From Pseudobdellovibrionaceae bacterium (GTDB taxonomy: Bacteria > Bdellovibrionota > Bdellovibrionia > Bdellovibrionales > Bdellovibrionaceae), in assembly GCA_021731025.1 (NCBI GenBank), contig JAKFYD010000016.1, forward strand, positions 1 through 61,969: 61,969 bases of DNA. Direction: 5' to 3'. Below are positions 7,113-17,590 of this stretch, piece by piece. The notes below the pieces were generated by a model. That model was not told the DNA's origin, did not search any database, and saw only the letters and a list, made by a program, of their open reading frames with translations. Positions within the stretch are counted from its first letter, which is position 1, and each line of letters starts with the position of its first letter. The position numbers were made by a program, and so were the translations under genes.

Positions 7113-8153
7113 ATGTCCATAGAAAAATCAAAATATCTACAAGAGTTAGACGATCGAGGCGGCTACGGCCGCCTCCCAAATGAAATATGGGAAATGAAGA
7201 TCGATCATATTGCCAAAATCATTTGGGCTTATCTGGTTTCACAAAAGCCCAGTTGGGATTCAAGTCGAAACAACATTTCCAGAAATTTGGACATTCATAA
7301 GGATACAGTATCAAAACACGTAGAAGCACTTGAACAACTGAATATGATTAAAGTCATTAAGGGAACCAATAACGCTTGGAGTTTTGAGATCGTTCCGCCT
7401 TCGGGTTGGTTGGCACGAGCGGGCTATCCGGCAGTCCAGGCTAAAAATGGACCACCAACAAGCAGACTGGCCGATAGCCCGCCAGAAGCGTCTCAAACAG
7501 TCCACCAAAGGCCAGAGGATCAGCCCACATTAAATAATAGAAATACTATTAATAATACTGACGAAACTAACTCTTCAGATTTTAAGGAAAAGGAACTCAT
7601 TTCTAATCCTAAAAAAATTAGTACCACCCCGGCGACTGCGATACTTATTTCCTGGCGAAATCAGTTCCCGGATCTAAAATTTATCTCGGGAAAAAAAGCT
7701 AAACCAAACATTGAAGCCTTATTCATGACTTTGAAGCAACATGACCACATGGGTGATGCTCTCTCAACGACACAAATCCTGAAGGCCATATTTGGCTCAA
7801 ATCCAAAACCAAAAATGCGTGCTTGGATTGAGGACGTCGAAGGTCAGATTGATTTCGCTAGAATATCTGCATATCAATCAGTATCCATTGTCCCAGCAGA
7901 AGATACGACGGGCGAATCCGAGTTTATAAGCCCTCGAGCTGAAGTCCTTTACAGGCAATATAAGAGTGAAGGAAAAACAGCCGCAGACTTTAATGGATTG
8001 TCGCTCCTAGAATATGCCAATCAACGAGCCTATTCAGATGAGTTTCAAACTCTTGATACAGCCGAGCTTATAGAACAATACAAAGAGCGTGACTTAGATT
8101 TTGATCTCGATTTGATGATGAAAGCTGCAGGGTGTTCAAAAAGTGAAGATTGA
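7113..8153 (+). CDS. Winged-helix protein, replication-initiator-like
   Basis: The 346-residue product begins with a winged helix-turn-helix at about residues 35-95 (IIWAYLVSQ...SRNNISRNLDIHKDTVSKHVEALEQLNMI), the HTH_36 type common in plasmid replication and primosomal proteins. A proline/asparagine-rich linker follows (about 105-165), then a helical C-terminal domain with a conserved-looking IEALF...ILKAIFG region. The layout resembles RepA/DnaD-like initiators of mobile elements, but no origin iterons were seen next to it. AAAGGAATAGG upstream is a modest ribosome-binding site. Replication or regulation of the element are the two options. Confidence 0.6.
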   Translation: MSIEKSKYLQELDDRGGYGRLPNEIWEMKIDHIAKIIWAYLVSQKPSWDSSRNNISRNLDIHKDTVSKHVEALEQLNMIKVIKGTNNAWSFEIVPPSGWLARAGYPAVQAKNGPPTSRLADSPPEASQTVHQRPEDQPTLNNRNTINNTDETNSSDFKEKELISNPKKISTTPATAILISWRNQFPDLKFISGKKAKPNIEALFMTLKQHDHMGDALSTTQILKAIFGSNPKPKMRAWIEDVEGQIDFARISAYQSVSIVPAEDTTGESEFISPRAEVLYRQYKSEGKTAADFNGLSLLEYANQRAYSDEFQTLDTAELIEQYKERDLDFDLDLMMKAAGCSKSED

Positions 8154-8234
8154 AAAGCGAAATGAAGTAGATCACTCAATGGTTATCATAATGTCCATTT
8201 TGATAACGATCATAAATTTTAAAAAATACTTTGT

Positions 8235-10925
8235 TTATGATCGCCAAGGTTTCTTGAGTACAGTCAAACGCTCTGAATTATCGAGTACCTTTCCGCACGT
8301 TTCCCATGGAACAGACTCCGGCTTTCGATAACGTAATTCAAATGGATGTTTCGTTGGCAGATCGCCAATGATCCTTTTGGCTTCTTCAATTTCACCCTCT
8401 GCAATCGCTATCCAAGCGTCTTCAAGAACATCAGGAATTTGTCCAAAAAGATCAAAGATATTTTCGAGCCGACCAGAAAGCAAATCATGAACTCTGTCTT
8501 CAACGGAATCAGCATAGCGCATGTTATAGATTGATACAAGATCACGAACTTGCCCAATTCTCTGAATACGACCTTTTCGCTGTTCAAGACGAGTGGGATT
8601 CCATGGTAAATCGAGATTGATAAGAGTGCCAAGCTTCTGAAGGTTCAATCCCTCACTTGCGGCATCTGTGCCGAGTAATAGACGAAGTTCACCTTTGGCC
8701 ACCATCGTCTTAAGTTCTTCTCGAGACATCTTTTTGAAGGAGCCATCCTTTATTAATCCTGATTTTGCTCCCCCTGCATAAATACCAATTAATTCCTGAG
8801 GGTATTCTGCTCTAAGCTTTTCTGCTAGCCACCAAATTGAATCAAAATATTGAGAGAAGATAATGCAGCCTTGTTTGAGCCAACCACGCTCACCAAGGCA
8901 TTTCAAAACAACAGCTAGCTTTGGATCGTTGTCACGATTGGCCTCAAGTTCCTCAATGAATTGCTTAAGAAGCCTTTTCTCCTCAATCGTCAAATCTTTA
9001 AGATCAGGTGTGTCTTGAACTTGAGTTTCATCGTCTTCACCCTCTAATTGTGAAATGCCCGGCCATTCCTTCAACATTTTGGTTGCGGTAATTCGACCAG
9101 CTTCAATCGAGCTTCCTACGCGTCTAAGCAACAGTGTTTTTAGAAACCCTGCACCCTTGGCCCGCTTTGCAAGCTTAGAGCAGAACTCTTCTGCAGTATG
9201 ATAAGCTGCCGCTAAATAAGCTGGTAACTGGATAGGATCCTGTTCGCCAAGAAGTTCAACTTTGACTGGTTTTAGCATTGGCTCGTTTGTATCCGGATCA
9301 AGTTGCTGTTCCAGATAATCTCGAGTCCTGCGAATTACATGGCGAATAATAGGGTTATGATCGCGTAAGAAATTATCTTCGAGATTTCTTATTTGCGCTT
9401 TTCTTGGGTCAGGAAGTCTTTCCCAATAATCGCCAGGAGCAATAGCTTCGTTATCTTTCATCTTTAAGGCGCGACGAAGATTCGTAAAAACAATGTCTTC
9501 ATTGGCCGGTGGCAAAGGATTTCTGATCCATCCCCATAAATCTAAGTCGTTGGTTGGAGCTGGTGTACGTCCCATGATCAAGCTCAGAGCCTCAGCTGGT
9601 TTTCGCCAGTTGCTCCAGTCATTGCCAAGTACAAATTCAGTTCCCATTCCTAAAATAGCAATGAGATCCCAGACTTCAATAGGATACATTTGAACTGGCG
9701 TGGCCGTACCTAACAAAACACTCTTTGCATTTGGCGCCATTGCCATCAAAAATTTCATTAGATTATTTGGATCAGGTTTTTCACCTTCGCGATTATCACC
9801 TAAGTTTCGTCGTCGACAACGGTGAGCTTCATCAACGATTAAACATTCAAGCTTCATCGTCTTAATATATTCGATGATTGGCGAACCACTGGTGATTAGC
9901 CCCTGAGAAATTATCCCAATTCGTCGTGGGCAATCTCGAATACTTTCAGGACCAGCACTTGGATAATCAATACCATTCTCATCTACCCAATGATTGGAAT
10001 CCCAGACAGCACACGGCACGTCCAAAAGAGTCTTTAGCTCCCCTTGCCACTGCCAAAGCAATGTCTTAGGCGCAACAACCAACACTGGTCCGCCGCCGTA
10101 CAAGGCCATCAGCTGAGCGCTCATTCCTAGTTGAACAGTCTTTCCAAGGCCAACTGAATCAGCCAATACAAGTCTGGCGCCATATGGTCCTTTATGAAGA
10201 TCGAACGCAGTTTTAATAAAAAATTTCTGATGCGCCCCAAGGCCAGTTTCTTTTCGATAGACTGGGGATTCGACAATCGGAGCTGCTGGCTCTGGGTCTT
10301 TTCGCCAGTCCTCAATACTGCCGACTACTTCTCTTTTGGAAAGACGTTCAATATCTTCAACTACGAATTTACTGAGTGGAATTGCCAAAGGATGGTTCCA
10401 GAACATGTCGAACTCTTCTTGAACCCATTTAATGGCATCATCCGAATCATCTTCCCAAACAATTTCATAATTCAACTTCCATGCGGCCAGTGTTTCGTTC
10501 GTGCTTCCTATAAAAGAAGTCTTTTTCCCGCTCTTGTTTTCGATAACGCCAGCTTTGCCGTGAACCAAACCAAATTTTTCAGTTGGAAGAACTCGCACTT
10601 CAAGTTTCCCTGACTTTAGCAAATGAAACAGCTTAGTGAATCGGTCAGAACTGCCGTCAGTAAGTTTCTCAGGTTCAGACGCGCACCATTCTTTACGTAA
10701 TGCTTGTTCTGCGGCTTTCGCAATTTCAGCATCTCTTGGCACGATGTCCGAATTGCAAACCATTCTAATTTTGCCAGTGACTTGTTCTAATCTTTCACCG
10801 GCAATTTCCAAAATTGAAGAGCTAAAGTAACCTGCTACTCGGTCGTATCTAGCCGCATCAACTAGGCGCTCACCAAGAAAGTCTTTGTAGATATTTTGTC
10901 TTCGTGATGAGAAACGATTAATCAT
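8235..10925 (-). CDS. PLD-domain plus SNF2-type helicase, defence cassette
   Basis: This 896-residue protein joins a phospholipase-D-like N-terminal domain (HGK at 122-124 and GSTNET at 140-145) to a SNF2/RapA helicase. The ATPase motifs are GLGKT (Walker A, 259-263), VDEAH (364-368) and GTATP. The second RecA fold contains a late RIQRIGQ motif VI. Such enzymes translocate on duplex DNA; the PLD part may cut or bind nucleic acid, though only one HxK motif is clear. It is the last gene of the minus-strand cassette, 8 bases after the DUF1156 gene. It resembles DISARM DrmD in class but with a fused PLD domain. Confidence 0.88.
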   Translation of the reverse strand: MINRFSSRRQNIYKDFLGERLVDAARYDRVAGYFSSSILEIAGERLEQVTGKIRMVCNSDIVPRDAEIAKAAEQALRKEWCASEPEKLTDGSSDRFTKLFHLLKSGKLEVRVLPTEKFGLVHGKAGVIENKSGKKTSFIGSTNETLAAWKLNYEIVWEDDSDDAIKWVQEEFDMFWNHPLAIPLSKFVVEDIERLSKREVVGSIEDWRKDPEPAAPIVESPVYRKETGLGAHQKFFIKTAFDLHKGPYGARLVLADSVGLGKTVQLGMSAQLMALYGGGPVLVVAPKTLLWQWQGELKTLLDVPCAVWDSNHWVDENGIDYPSAGPESIRDCPRRIGIISQGLITSGSPIIEYIKTMKLECLIVDEAHRCRRRNLGDNREGEKPDPNNLMKFLMAMAPNAKSVLLGTATPVQMYPIEVWDLIAILGMGTEFVLGNDWSNWRKPAEALSLIMGRTPAPTNDLDLWGWIRNPLPPANEDIVFTNLRRALKMKDNEAIAPGDYWERLPDPRKAQIRNLEDNFLRDHNPIIRHVIRRTRDYLEQQLDPDTNEPMLKPVKVELLGEQDPIQLPAYLAAAYHTAEEFCSKLAKRAKGAGFLKTLLLRRVGSSIEAGRITATKMLKEWPGISQLEGEDDETQVQDTPDLKDLTIEEKRLLKQFIEELEANRDNDPKLAVVLKCLGERGWLKQGCIIFSQYFDSIWWLAEKLRAEYPQELIGIYAGGAKSGLIKDGSFKKMSREELKTMVAKGELRLLLGTDAASEGLNLQKLGTLINLDLPWNPTRLEQRKGRIQRIGQVRDLVSIYNMRYADSVEDRVHDLLSGRLENIFDLFGQIPDVLEDAWIAIAEGEIEEAKRIIGDLPTKHPFELRYRKPESVPWETCGKVLDNSERLTVLKKPWRS

Positions 10926-10933
10926 GTTCGACC

Positions 10934-13825
10934 CTAAGCATGATCATTTTCCAATGCTCCGGCGAGCAGTTTTAATACTTTAGAGTCCCGACTCCAATGT
11001 GCCATTTGTCCGGTGGTATCCGAAATAAAGTTACAAATTTGAACCAGCACTCGACGCTCATTCCAATAGTTTTTGAATTCAGTTTTTAACCAATTTTTGC
11101 CAACCTGAATATCATCAGTAGAAATAGCCTGATGCCCAGCAAAAAGGATATTTCTAACCCCGGAGGCTCCAAATCCTTCGCCATCCAGCAACTTTGTACC
11201 AAATTCGAATGCAGTTCTTAATCTAGCGTGGTTTGCCTTTTCCGAAAAAAGCAATGGCTTGTACTCACGAACTCCAAATCCACGGGCGAGCTCTTGATAA
11301 ACACCAGCACGATTTTCGCCATGACTCTCGACCTCCAGACCCTTTAGATACAACTTTTCTTCTGGACGCAAAGCCTTCCAGGTCTGAGTATCAAAACCCT
11401 TTGGAACAAGAAAATCACATGCAACTTTAACCGCATTATCAATAATAAGTTCGATCGGAGACCTGTCACTTGAGATTCGAACTTTTTTCAATTCAGAATG
11501 TATATCAATGTCTTCGATTGATTTGTATTGAGTCAATACCCTAAGGGCCGCAGCATAAGCAGCAAGTTGAAAGTCTGCATCTCCAAAATTAGGAGAATTC
11601 TGGTCTTCTAACTTTAACATTTCTTCCAATTGAGACTTAACTTCAGCCTCAACCCGAGGAAAAAGCTCATCAAGAAAAGCAACTTCGGTTGACATTTGTT
11701 TTCGAAGAATCAAAAGGACAGTACCCTGTACGTAATTACCTTCCTTCAATGCATTGCTAGTTTCAGTCCCAATACACCAGGCAGCGGTTACTCTCAGCCC
11801 CGATGCCCAAAGTATCAATGTCAGGTCCGCCCATACTGACGCATCCTGATGGGTAAACATTACGATTTGCGCACCATTCGATGTCATATTTTGGGCCAAA
11901 GACTTATAACATGCAACCATGCTTTCTTTGAAATCAAGCTGGGTACCTTTTACAGCTAATGCTTTTTTTGAGTCCACATACCAGGTCTTAAATTGAGTTC
12001 TAAATACCGGCTCATACCAAGCTAAAAAAAATTCAGCCAATTCATGGTAATTTACTGCATCAGCATATGGTGGATCAGTAATCCAAAAATCCTGCACTGA
12101 TTTAATTTCCCTAGCGTCTTTCGGTTCGACCACAAATTTTGAGTGTATTTCGTATGACTTCAAATCGAAAAACCAACCTGTGCCCACAGCTTGCAATGAC
12201 CGACAGCCATAATTAAAAAGTGTATTCAGCGCAAGATTAGTAAAAACAGACAATACCATCTCTTTACTAGGGGTTGGATCCCAAGCACTCAGTCTCGAGT
12301 TATAATTTATTGTTTTTCCAAGAGATAGAAAGCAGGCAATAGAAAGTCTCGGTTCTTTGATCTCCTCAGTTATTGTCTCAGACAAATATCCCAAAAGCAG
12401 AAGTTGCCTCGGATTAAAAAGATGGTGCCAGAAAGACCAACCTCTCTCTCTTGTCGGTTGATCAGTATTATAACCTGACTCAATTCGCCGTGAAGGAATA
12501 ATTCCATTTTGCTGCCATCTCTCAAACTGTTCCTTCAAAAGCTCAATCGTTTGCATCTCCTTTTGTAGGTCAGCTTCCGTAGGTGCCGAGTAGTGACGCT
12601 GACCTTGAACTCCACCATTTTCTGAATTTTGCTCGACCCATCGGATACAATAAAGGCGTTCTTGAAAAACATCGTCAGGCCTAGGTATGACGTCACTATT
12701 TTCCCACATACGAAGACCACTTATTGTTCCCTCAGAAGTGCGTCGATCACCACGTAATGTTGAAATAGAAGTACCATGTTCAGCTAGTGGATGTACTAGG
12801 CGTGAATTTTTTATTGTGGCAGAGGCTTTTGCCTTTGCCATCTCAGCATCACTTACACCGCTTCTTATTAAAATATCATATCGTTTGTTTAAATGATCTG
12901 GAATGAGTTCAGCTATGCACTTTGTTTTTTCACCAATAACCCAACTAGGAGCTAGTGGCACCATCCAGCCCGTTTCAGGACAACGAACTTCCGCACAATA
13001 CAAATAGGCATCCGCACGCCAGCCTTTTTCATTGTGCTCAATCCCTAATTGCTTAATTTTTCGATCTACAATATCGAAAACATTTTGTTGTGCTTTTTTA
13101 ATATCAGTCGCTAATTTTTCTCCACCGCCAACGAGATTCAAAGAGGCCCAAGAGAGTAGGGATGCAACAGGATTCAGATCAGAAGCATAGACTTCACAGC
13201 CTATTCTTGCAGCTTCAAAAGGAATACTTCCTCCCCCACAAAAACTATCTCCAATTCTAGGTGTATGCCCAAACTGATTTCTACCCAATTCCTGAATTAA
13301 ATCTGAAATTGAATGTGCATTAGTTTTTAGGTGAGAATTAATTTCAGCCCATTCTAATGCAGATGGTCCGTCAATTTGCTCCGGTCTATCGCAAAATGTG
13401 AGTTTTTTATCATACGGCAATCTTTGAAAAACCGCTTTTTGGAAACTACTTTTTTCTTGGTCGGATTTGCCTCTCTTAAGTTTTGGCTTCTGAGAATCTA
13501 GCTCGTCAAACCAAGTAGTCTTTTCTTCATCTGAAGCATTTTCAAAGAGCTCAGCTGATGTAAGATTCTTTGACCTTCTTCTAAGAACTCCTTCATTATC
13601 CATCGTAAGTATTTTCAGAAATATCTCACGATCTTTTTTTGGATCTACTGTAGCCGGGAAAAGTAGGCCTAAAATTGCTGCACGTACAAGGATAGTTGGT
13701 TTTCTGCCCCACCATCTACCCAATGGTGTGAGAGTTTGGGTAGGCCCAGCTTTTCTCTCTTTATAACTTTCAGCACTAATTTTAGAGACCGGAAATTGTG
13801 TCTCGATGAAGCTTTTGAACATCAT
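10934..13825 (-). CDS. DUF1156-type adenine-specific DNA methyltransferase
   Basis: The 963-residue protein starts with the DUF1156 signature (SYKERKAGPTQTLTPLGRWW and RKP) and contains a SAM-binding motif I (DSFCGGGSIPFEAA, about 193-206). Motif IV, DPPYADAVNY, lies near residue 584, the catalytic loop of amino-methyltransferases acting on adenine N6 (or cytosine N4). It is probably the self-marking enzyme of the defence cassette. The start overlaps the end of the DUF3780 gene by 44 bases, and the gene appears intact. Substrate sequence cannot be predicted. Confidence 0.88.
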   Translation of the reverse strand: MMFKSFIETQFPVSKISAESYKERKAGPTQTLTPLGRWWGRKPTILVRAAILGLLFPATVDPKKDREIFLKILTMDNEGVLRRRSKNLTSAELFENASDEEKTTWFDELDSQKPKLKRGKSDQEKSSFQKAVFQRLPYDKKLTFCDRPEQIDGPSALEWAEINSHLKTNAHSISDLIQELGRNQFGHTPRIGDSFCGGGSIPFEAARIGCEVYASDLNPVASLLSWASLNLVGGGEKLATDIKKAQQNVFDIVDRKIKQLGIEHNEKGWRADAYLYCAEVRCPETGWMVPLAPSWVIGEKTKCIAELIPDHLNKRYDILIRSGVSDAEMAKAKASATIKNSRLVHPLAEHGTSISTLRGDRRTSEGTISGLRMWENSDVIPRPDDVFQERLYCIRWVEQNSENGGVQGQRHYSAPTEADLQKEMQTIELLKEQFERWQQNGIIPSRRIESGYNTDQPTRERGWSFWHHLFNPRQLLLLGYLSETITEEIKEPRLSIACFLSLGKTINYNSRLSAWDPTPSKEMVLSVFTNLALNTLFNYGCRSLQAVGTGWFFDLKSYEIHSKFVVEPKDAREIKSVQDFWITDPPYADAVNYHELAEFFLAWYEPVFRTQFKTWYVDSKKALAVKGTQLDFKESMVACYKSLAQNMTSNGAQIVMFTHQDASVWADLTLILWASGLRVTAAWCIGTETSNALKEGNYVQGTVLLILRKQMSTEVAFLDELFPRVEAEVKSQLEEMLKLEDQNSPNFGDADFQLAAYAAALRVLTQYKSIEDIDIHSELKKVRISSDRSPIELIIDNAVKVACDFLVPKGFDTQTWKALRPEEKLYLKGLEVESHGENRAGVYQELARGFGVREYKPLLFSEKANHARLRTAFEFGTKLLDGEGFGASGVRNILFAGHQAISTDDIQVGKNWLKTEFKNYWNERRVLVQICNFISDTTGQMAHWSRDSKVLKLLAGALENDHA

Positions 13826-14492
13826 CTCCGTCCTCTCGTTTTTCTTCTAGGCTCTGACTTTCCGGATCTTTTTTTTTAATCGCGTCTGGCTTTTTTTCTT
13901 CAAGCTCAAACGGTGATTGAAATAAACCAATTAGGTCGTCCAGGTTAGTTTGCTTACGTTCTGAAACTTGATTTTCGGTCAGCGCATATCGCACGGCCTT
14001 TCGCCATCCTTTGCCTCGACCATTCAATGCATGGCCTGTAGCCGCATTTGTCATTGTATAGAGCCACCAGCGCTCCTCAGGCGTCAATCCTAGCCAATTC
14101 TGTATTGCAGTAGGTATAAGGTTAGGATCTGAGTCTTCGATAGCCCAGGCAAGCAGTACGAGCTCCTTACCAAAACTACGATTAAGAACATTTGGCCCAG
14201 CCTTCCAGCTTGCGGCCTTTGTCTTAAATTCTTTTCTTAGACGCTTGTTAAACTCCATGGCAACTTGTTCAGCGATTTTTTCCCACTTATCAATTGGCAG
14301 TACGACTCTGAGGCTACTGTTATCAGTGCCCATTGAATATTGAATGTTATCTTCTTTCCAAGCAGCATCGCCGGAAAGATGTTCGCTGATATAAACGTTG
14401 TCTTTTGTAGCCCGTGGAATTACCACTACAAAGTGATGTCCTGTTTCATCGGGACTAAATCCAAATCCGTAGATTTTCTTTTCTTTTTTCAT
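13782..14492 (-). CDS. DUF3780 defence-associated protein
   Basis: The 236-residue protein is identified by its place between DUF499 and DUF1156 genes and by family-like text (YGFGFSPDETGHHFVVVIPR, then EERWWLYTMTNAATGHA and GKGWRKAVRYALTEN). It has no catalytic motif I recognise; the last 50 residues are highly charged and probably disordered. Its ATG overlaps the DUF499 stop (ATGA). It may bridge the ATPase and the methyltransferase. Family assignment rests on memory of this recurrent neighbourhood. Confidence 0.75.
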   Translation of the reverse strand: MKKEKKIYGFGFSPDETGHHFVVVIPRATKDNVYISEHLSGDAAWKEDNIQYSMGTDNSSLRVVLPIDKWEKIAEQVAMEFNKRLRKEFKTKAASWKAGPNVLNRSFGKELVLLAWAIEDSDPNLIPTAIQNWLGLTPEERWWLYTMTNAATGHALNGRGKGWRKAVRYALTENQVSERKQTNLDDLIGLFQSPFELEEKKPDAIKKKDPESQSLEEKREDGDDVQKLHRDTISGL

Positions 14493-17400
14493 TTTTGTAC
14501 TACCTCCCCAGGAGCCAATGTCAGCCTAGCATCGGCAACCCAGTCTTGAAGATCTTGGCCTTTTGTGAAATGTATAGCCTGACAAGTAAGACTTGCCTCT
14601 GAATTTGGAAGCAATTCTTTTAATCCAAGAACAAGTTTTTCGGTCTCTTTGGGGCCTATGTTAAATTGTTGTCCTGAAGTCAGGTTTAACCAACAATTTC
14701 TAGAAGATCCATCTTGCCCACGCAGAAGAATTTCAACATCCACCAGTTGGCCACCATACTTGGACGTTCTTGCAAGCAACTCAAAAACATCTCGTGTAGC
14801 TTGCGCCTCCAAATTTCGCATCAGAGTTGCCGCCTTAATATTATCAATCTTTTGTTCGCCAAAAGATTCGGGATCAACAGCAATCTCTTGCTTCTCAGAA
14901 AAGGTCCCATTCTTCTCGGCAACTGCGATTACAAATCTCGTGCCTTTGGGAATGGGGAATGGATCATTGTAGGCAGCTCCACCATTCCGAGGATCGGAAC
15001 CATCCGTCGTATAACGGATACTTGCTGGTGGCGCCGATCTTAGTTCCATCCTGCCTTCATTGCCTTGCTGAAATGCTCGATACTTGAGTGTGATTTGATT
15101 CGTCCAAGTGTATTGGTCGCCAGTTTCATGCTCATTTTTGCTATCAATACATAGAAATGAAACTGACATTTCTTTTGTTTTGAAATTGTTAAAGTCTTCA
15201 ACTCTTTGAGACCCAGTGGTCGCAGGTTGACCAACTTCGAAATAGACTAGGTCTGCATGAACGGGCTGAATCTTCAAGGTCACTTCGCCAGTTTCATCGT
15301 TTCGGGCCTTTTGTTGAACGAAGACCTCAGTTCTAGGTTTAGGAAATGGAGGTTTTTCAATATATCCACTGCCATCATCACGCCAATGACCTTTTTCCAA
15401 TGAGTCTCGCTTCATTGCATCCAGCGCATCCATTCGATGCCATTGCCATGCAGGAGTTTGGGCAGCTCGTTGTACAACTTCGTTCCAAGGCATCTTTTTG
15501 ATAGTAAAAAGTCTTTGTTCGATCTTTTTCCTAAACGTTTCACTGCTAATATCTGCACTGAACTTCTGCTTCTCTTCAAGAGTCTTCTTGATTTGCTTTT
15601 CGCCTTCAAATTTATTGTCAGAGAAGCTCATCTGAAGATCTGCTGAGGAAAGACGATCTGCAGTTGGATAGAAAATAACTGTGAATGTTTCACGAATAGA
15701 ACTCAGGAACTGAAGTTCAAATTTATCTTGGTAAGTTATCGCTTGCTGCATGAGTGGGTCATCGTCGCGAACCTTTTCAGCCTGCAATTCTTCGATAGCC
15801 GTCTTAACAGCCTTAAGGTCTTTTGAGCGTTCTATAAGATTATCTAAATTTCCTCGCGAGCCCGTTAGAAAAAGCACACGATTTTTGAACGTTTGATCTC
15901 GATAGAACTTCTCAATGTCTGGATGAACCTGTGTTCCAGAGTGTGGTTCATAGATGACCATTGTAACTTTGTCTTGCGTGAGTTCAATCTCATCAAGTGC
16001 AGGTAATACCTTTACCACTTGATAGGCGTCTTTTACGGAAGGCGAGAACATTCCTTCAAGTCGCGTTCTAAGTTCCTTAATTGAGGACTCTCGATTGACG
16101 TTTTCTGCAATGGACTTAATCTTTGCGACAAGATTCTGAGTGTTTTTGAAGAAAAATTTTCCTTCACGATTTGTATGGAGGTACCAAGCTCGGGTAGATA
16201 AAACCTCGATGATGTTTTTGGGTATTCCAGAAATATCACGACCAGGAGCACATAGGTAAGAAACTGCCTCGGAGGTGTTCAAGCCAACTAATGAATTTGG
16301 GACATTTGCCAGTGAGGATACAAGAAGAAGTTTACATACATCTTGTGCATCACGCTTAGTTCCAAGATTTTGATCCATTAATTCTGCAACTGCTTTTCCA
16401 GCAGAAGCAATGTCATGGCTGATTGCATTGTCTAATGTTGGATTAATTGTCGAGATCTCAGCTAGAGTATCGCGATCATTTAAATCAATATCATGAGCGT
16501 GAATTAAGTAACTTGTGCTGGCGACCCCATCAACATCATTCCACATTCGCGCTACCACGACACGCATAAGACGAATTAGGCCGCGCGTCTGCTGGAAGCC
16601 AGGATTCTCTCTAAATCGAGCATAAAGATCACGAATTGCCGGATGAAAGGGATAGGATTTTTGAATCTGACTTGCAAATGCCTCTGGGGTTGCAGCAGTA
16701 ATATCCATCTGACGTGCATCGCGAATGGCCTTTGAATAGCCCTGCGCAACTTCTCCAATATCAGATTCTTCTGGGAGTTCTGAAAAAAGTCTTTTCCTAA
16801 GAATAAAATAGAGTTCGTCTGTGTTAAGTGCCACCGGCTCAAGTGGCAGGGCGTTTCTTCCGACCTCTGAATCAAGATCCCTGAGGGCCTTATTCAGAAT
16901 TTCGCTTCCGCCTTCGTAGGTAGCCTTTAAATCGCTAATGACAAGGCACACATTTGATAGCTCATCTTTGCCGACGGCTACAAATAAATTGGATAGGGCC
17001 GTCGCTGTCACAACTGAGAGGTCTGAATTACCAATGGCAATTGACTTTGAATTCTCTAAGTAAGGCGGTAGCTCATCAAGTAGGATCAATAGAGGCTCAC
17101 CCTTCAAGAGATTAACCCAAGCAGACTGACCTGGCGCCTTGAGGGGACTATAATATTCGTTAAAGAGTTCTTTTTTCCCAAGCTGAGATGCAATTGCTCC
17201 CCAAATTCCTAAGGGGGCATCGCTTTCACGTCCAGAAAAAGCCACGACGCGTGCTTTGCCAACTCCGGAGTGGTCAACAATTCCATCAAGTACTTTCGCA
17301 CGAATGCTAGGTTCTTGAGCGAGAAGTCCAAGCGCAATTAAATTATGCGTCTTACCGCCACCCATAGCTTGAGTAAGCTTAAAAATTCCCTGCTGAGAGT

Positions 17401-17590
17401 CACCCTTAAATCGTCGGAACGATTCTCGGAAAAGACTCTTCATGCCGCCAGTAATATAGTTCTCCTCAAAGAATTCTGGAGCCTTAATTTTTCCGGGCTG
17501 AAGAAGGTCTGAAAGATCGAGGACGATGTCTCGCTTAGACCGATCAAATACATTTTTACGTGGCTTACATGTTTGCTTTAGTGTCTTCAT
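14489..17590 (-). CDS. DUF499 AAA-type ATPase, defence cassette
   Basis: The 1033-residue protein has a P-loop GGGKTH (77-82) and Walker B LILLDE (168-173) within a DUF499-like ATPase fold. Middle regions are rich in helices and the C-terminus (about 830-900) carries a beta-domain with an SIRYTTDGSDPRNG segment like those of chitobiase-type beta-sandwich repeats. DUF499 ATPases recur beside DUF3780 and DUF1156 in predicted defence loci. The ATPase probably powers or gates recognition of invading DNA. The gene starts inside the end of the HTH gene (26-base overlap). Confidence 0.85.
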   Translation of the reverse strand: MKTLKQTCKPRKNVFDRSKRDIVLDLSDLLQPGKIKAPEFFEENYITGGMKSLFRESFRRFKGDSQQGIFKLTQAMGGGKTHNLIALGLLAQEPSIRAKVLDGIVDHSGVGKARVVAFSGRESDAPLGIWGAIASQLGKKELFNEYYSPLKAPGQSAWVNLLKGEPLLILLDELPPYLENSKSIAIGNSDLSVVTATALSNLFVAVGKDELSNVCLVISDLKATYEGGSEILNKALRDLDSEVGRNALPLEPVALNTDELYFILRKRLFSELPEESDIGEVAQGYSKAIRDARQMDITAATPEAFASQIQKSYPFHPAIRDLYARFRENPGFQQTRGLIRLMRVVVARMWNDVDGVASTSYLIHAHDIDLNDRDTLAEISTINPTLDNAISHDIASAGKAVAELMDQNLGTKRDAQDVCKLLLVSSLANVPNSLVGLNTSEAVSYLCAPGRDISGIPKNIIEVLSTRAWYLHTNREGKFFFKNTQNLVAKIKSIAENVNRESSIKELRTRLEGMFSPSVKDAYQVVKVLPALDEIELTQDKVTMVIYEPHSGTQVHPDIEKFYRDQTFKNRVLFLTGSRGNLDNLIERSKDLKAVKTAIEELQAEKVRDDDPLMQQAITYQDKFELQFLSSIRETFTVIFYPTADRLSSADLQMSFSDNKFEGEKQIKKTLEEKQKFSADISSETFRKKIEQRLFTIKKMPWNEVVQRAAQTPAWQWHRMDALDAMKRDSLEKGHWRDDGSGYIEKPPFPKPRTEVFVQQKARNDETGEVTLKIQPVHADLVYFEVGQPATTGSQRVEDFNNFKTKEMSVSFLCIDSKNEHETGDQYTWTNQITLKYRAFQQGNEGRMELRSAPPASIRYTTDGSDPRNGGAAYNDPFPIPKGTRFVIAVAEKNGTFSEKQEIAVDPESFGEQKIDNIKAATLMRNLEAQATRDVFELLARTSKYGGQLVDVEILLRGQDGSSRNCWLNLTSGQQFNIGPKETEKLVLGLKELLPNSEASLTCQAIHFTKGQDLQDWVADARLTLAPGEVVQK

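Noticed and set aside
10194-10613. A 139-codon frame opposite the PLD-helicase gene
   Set aside because: The helicase frame carries the conserved motifs; this frame has none.
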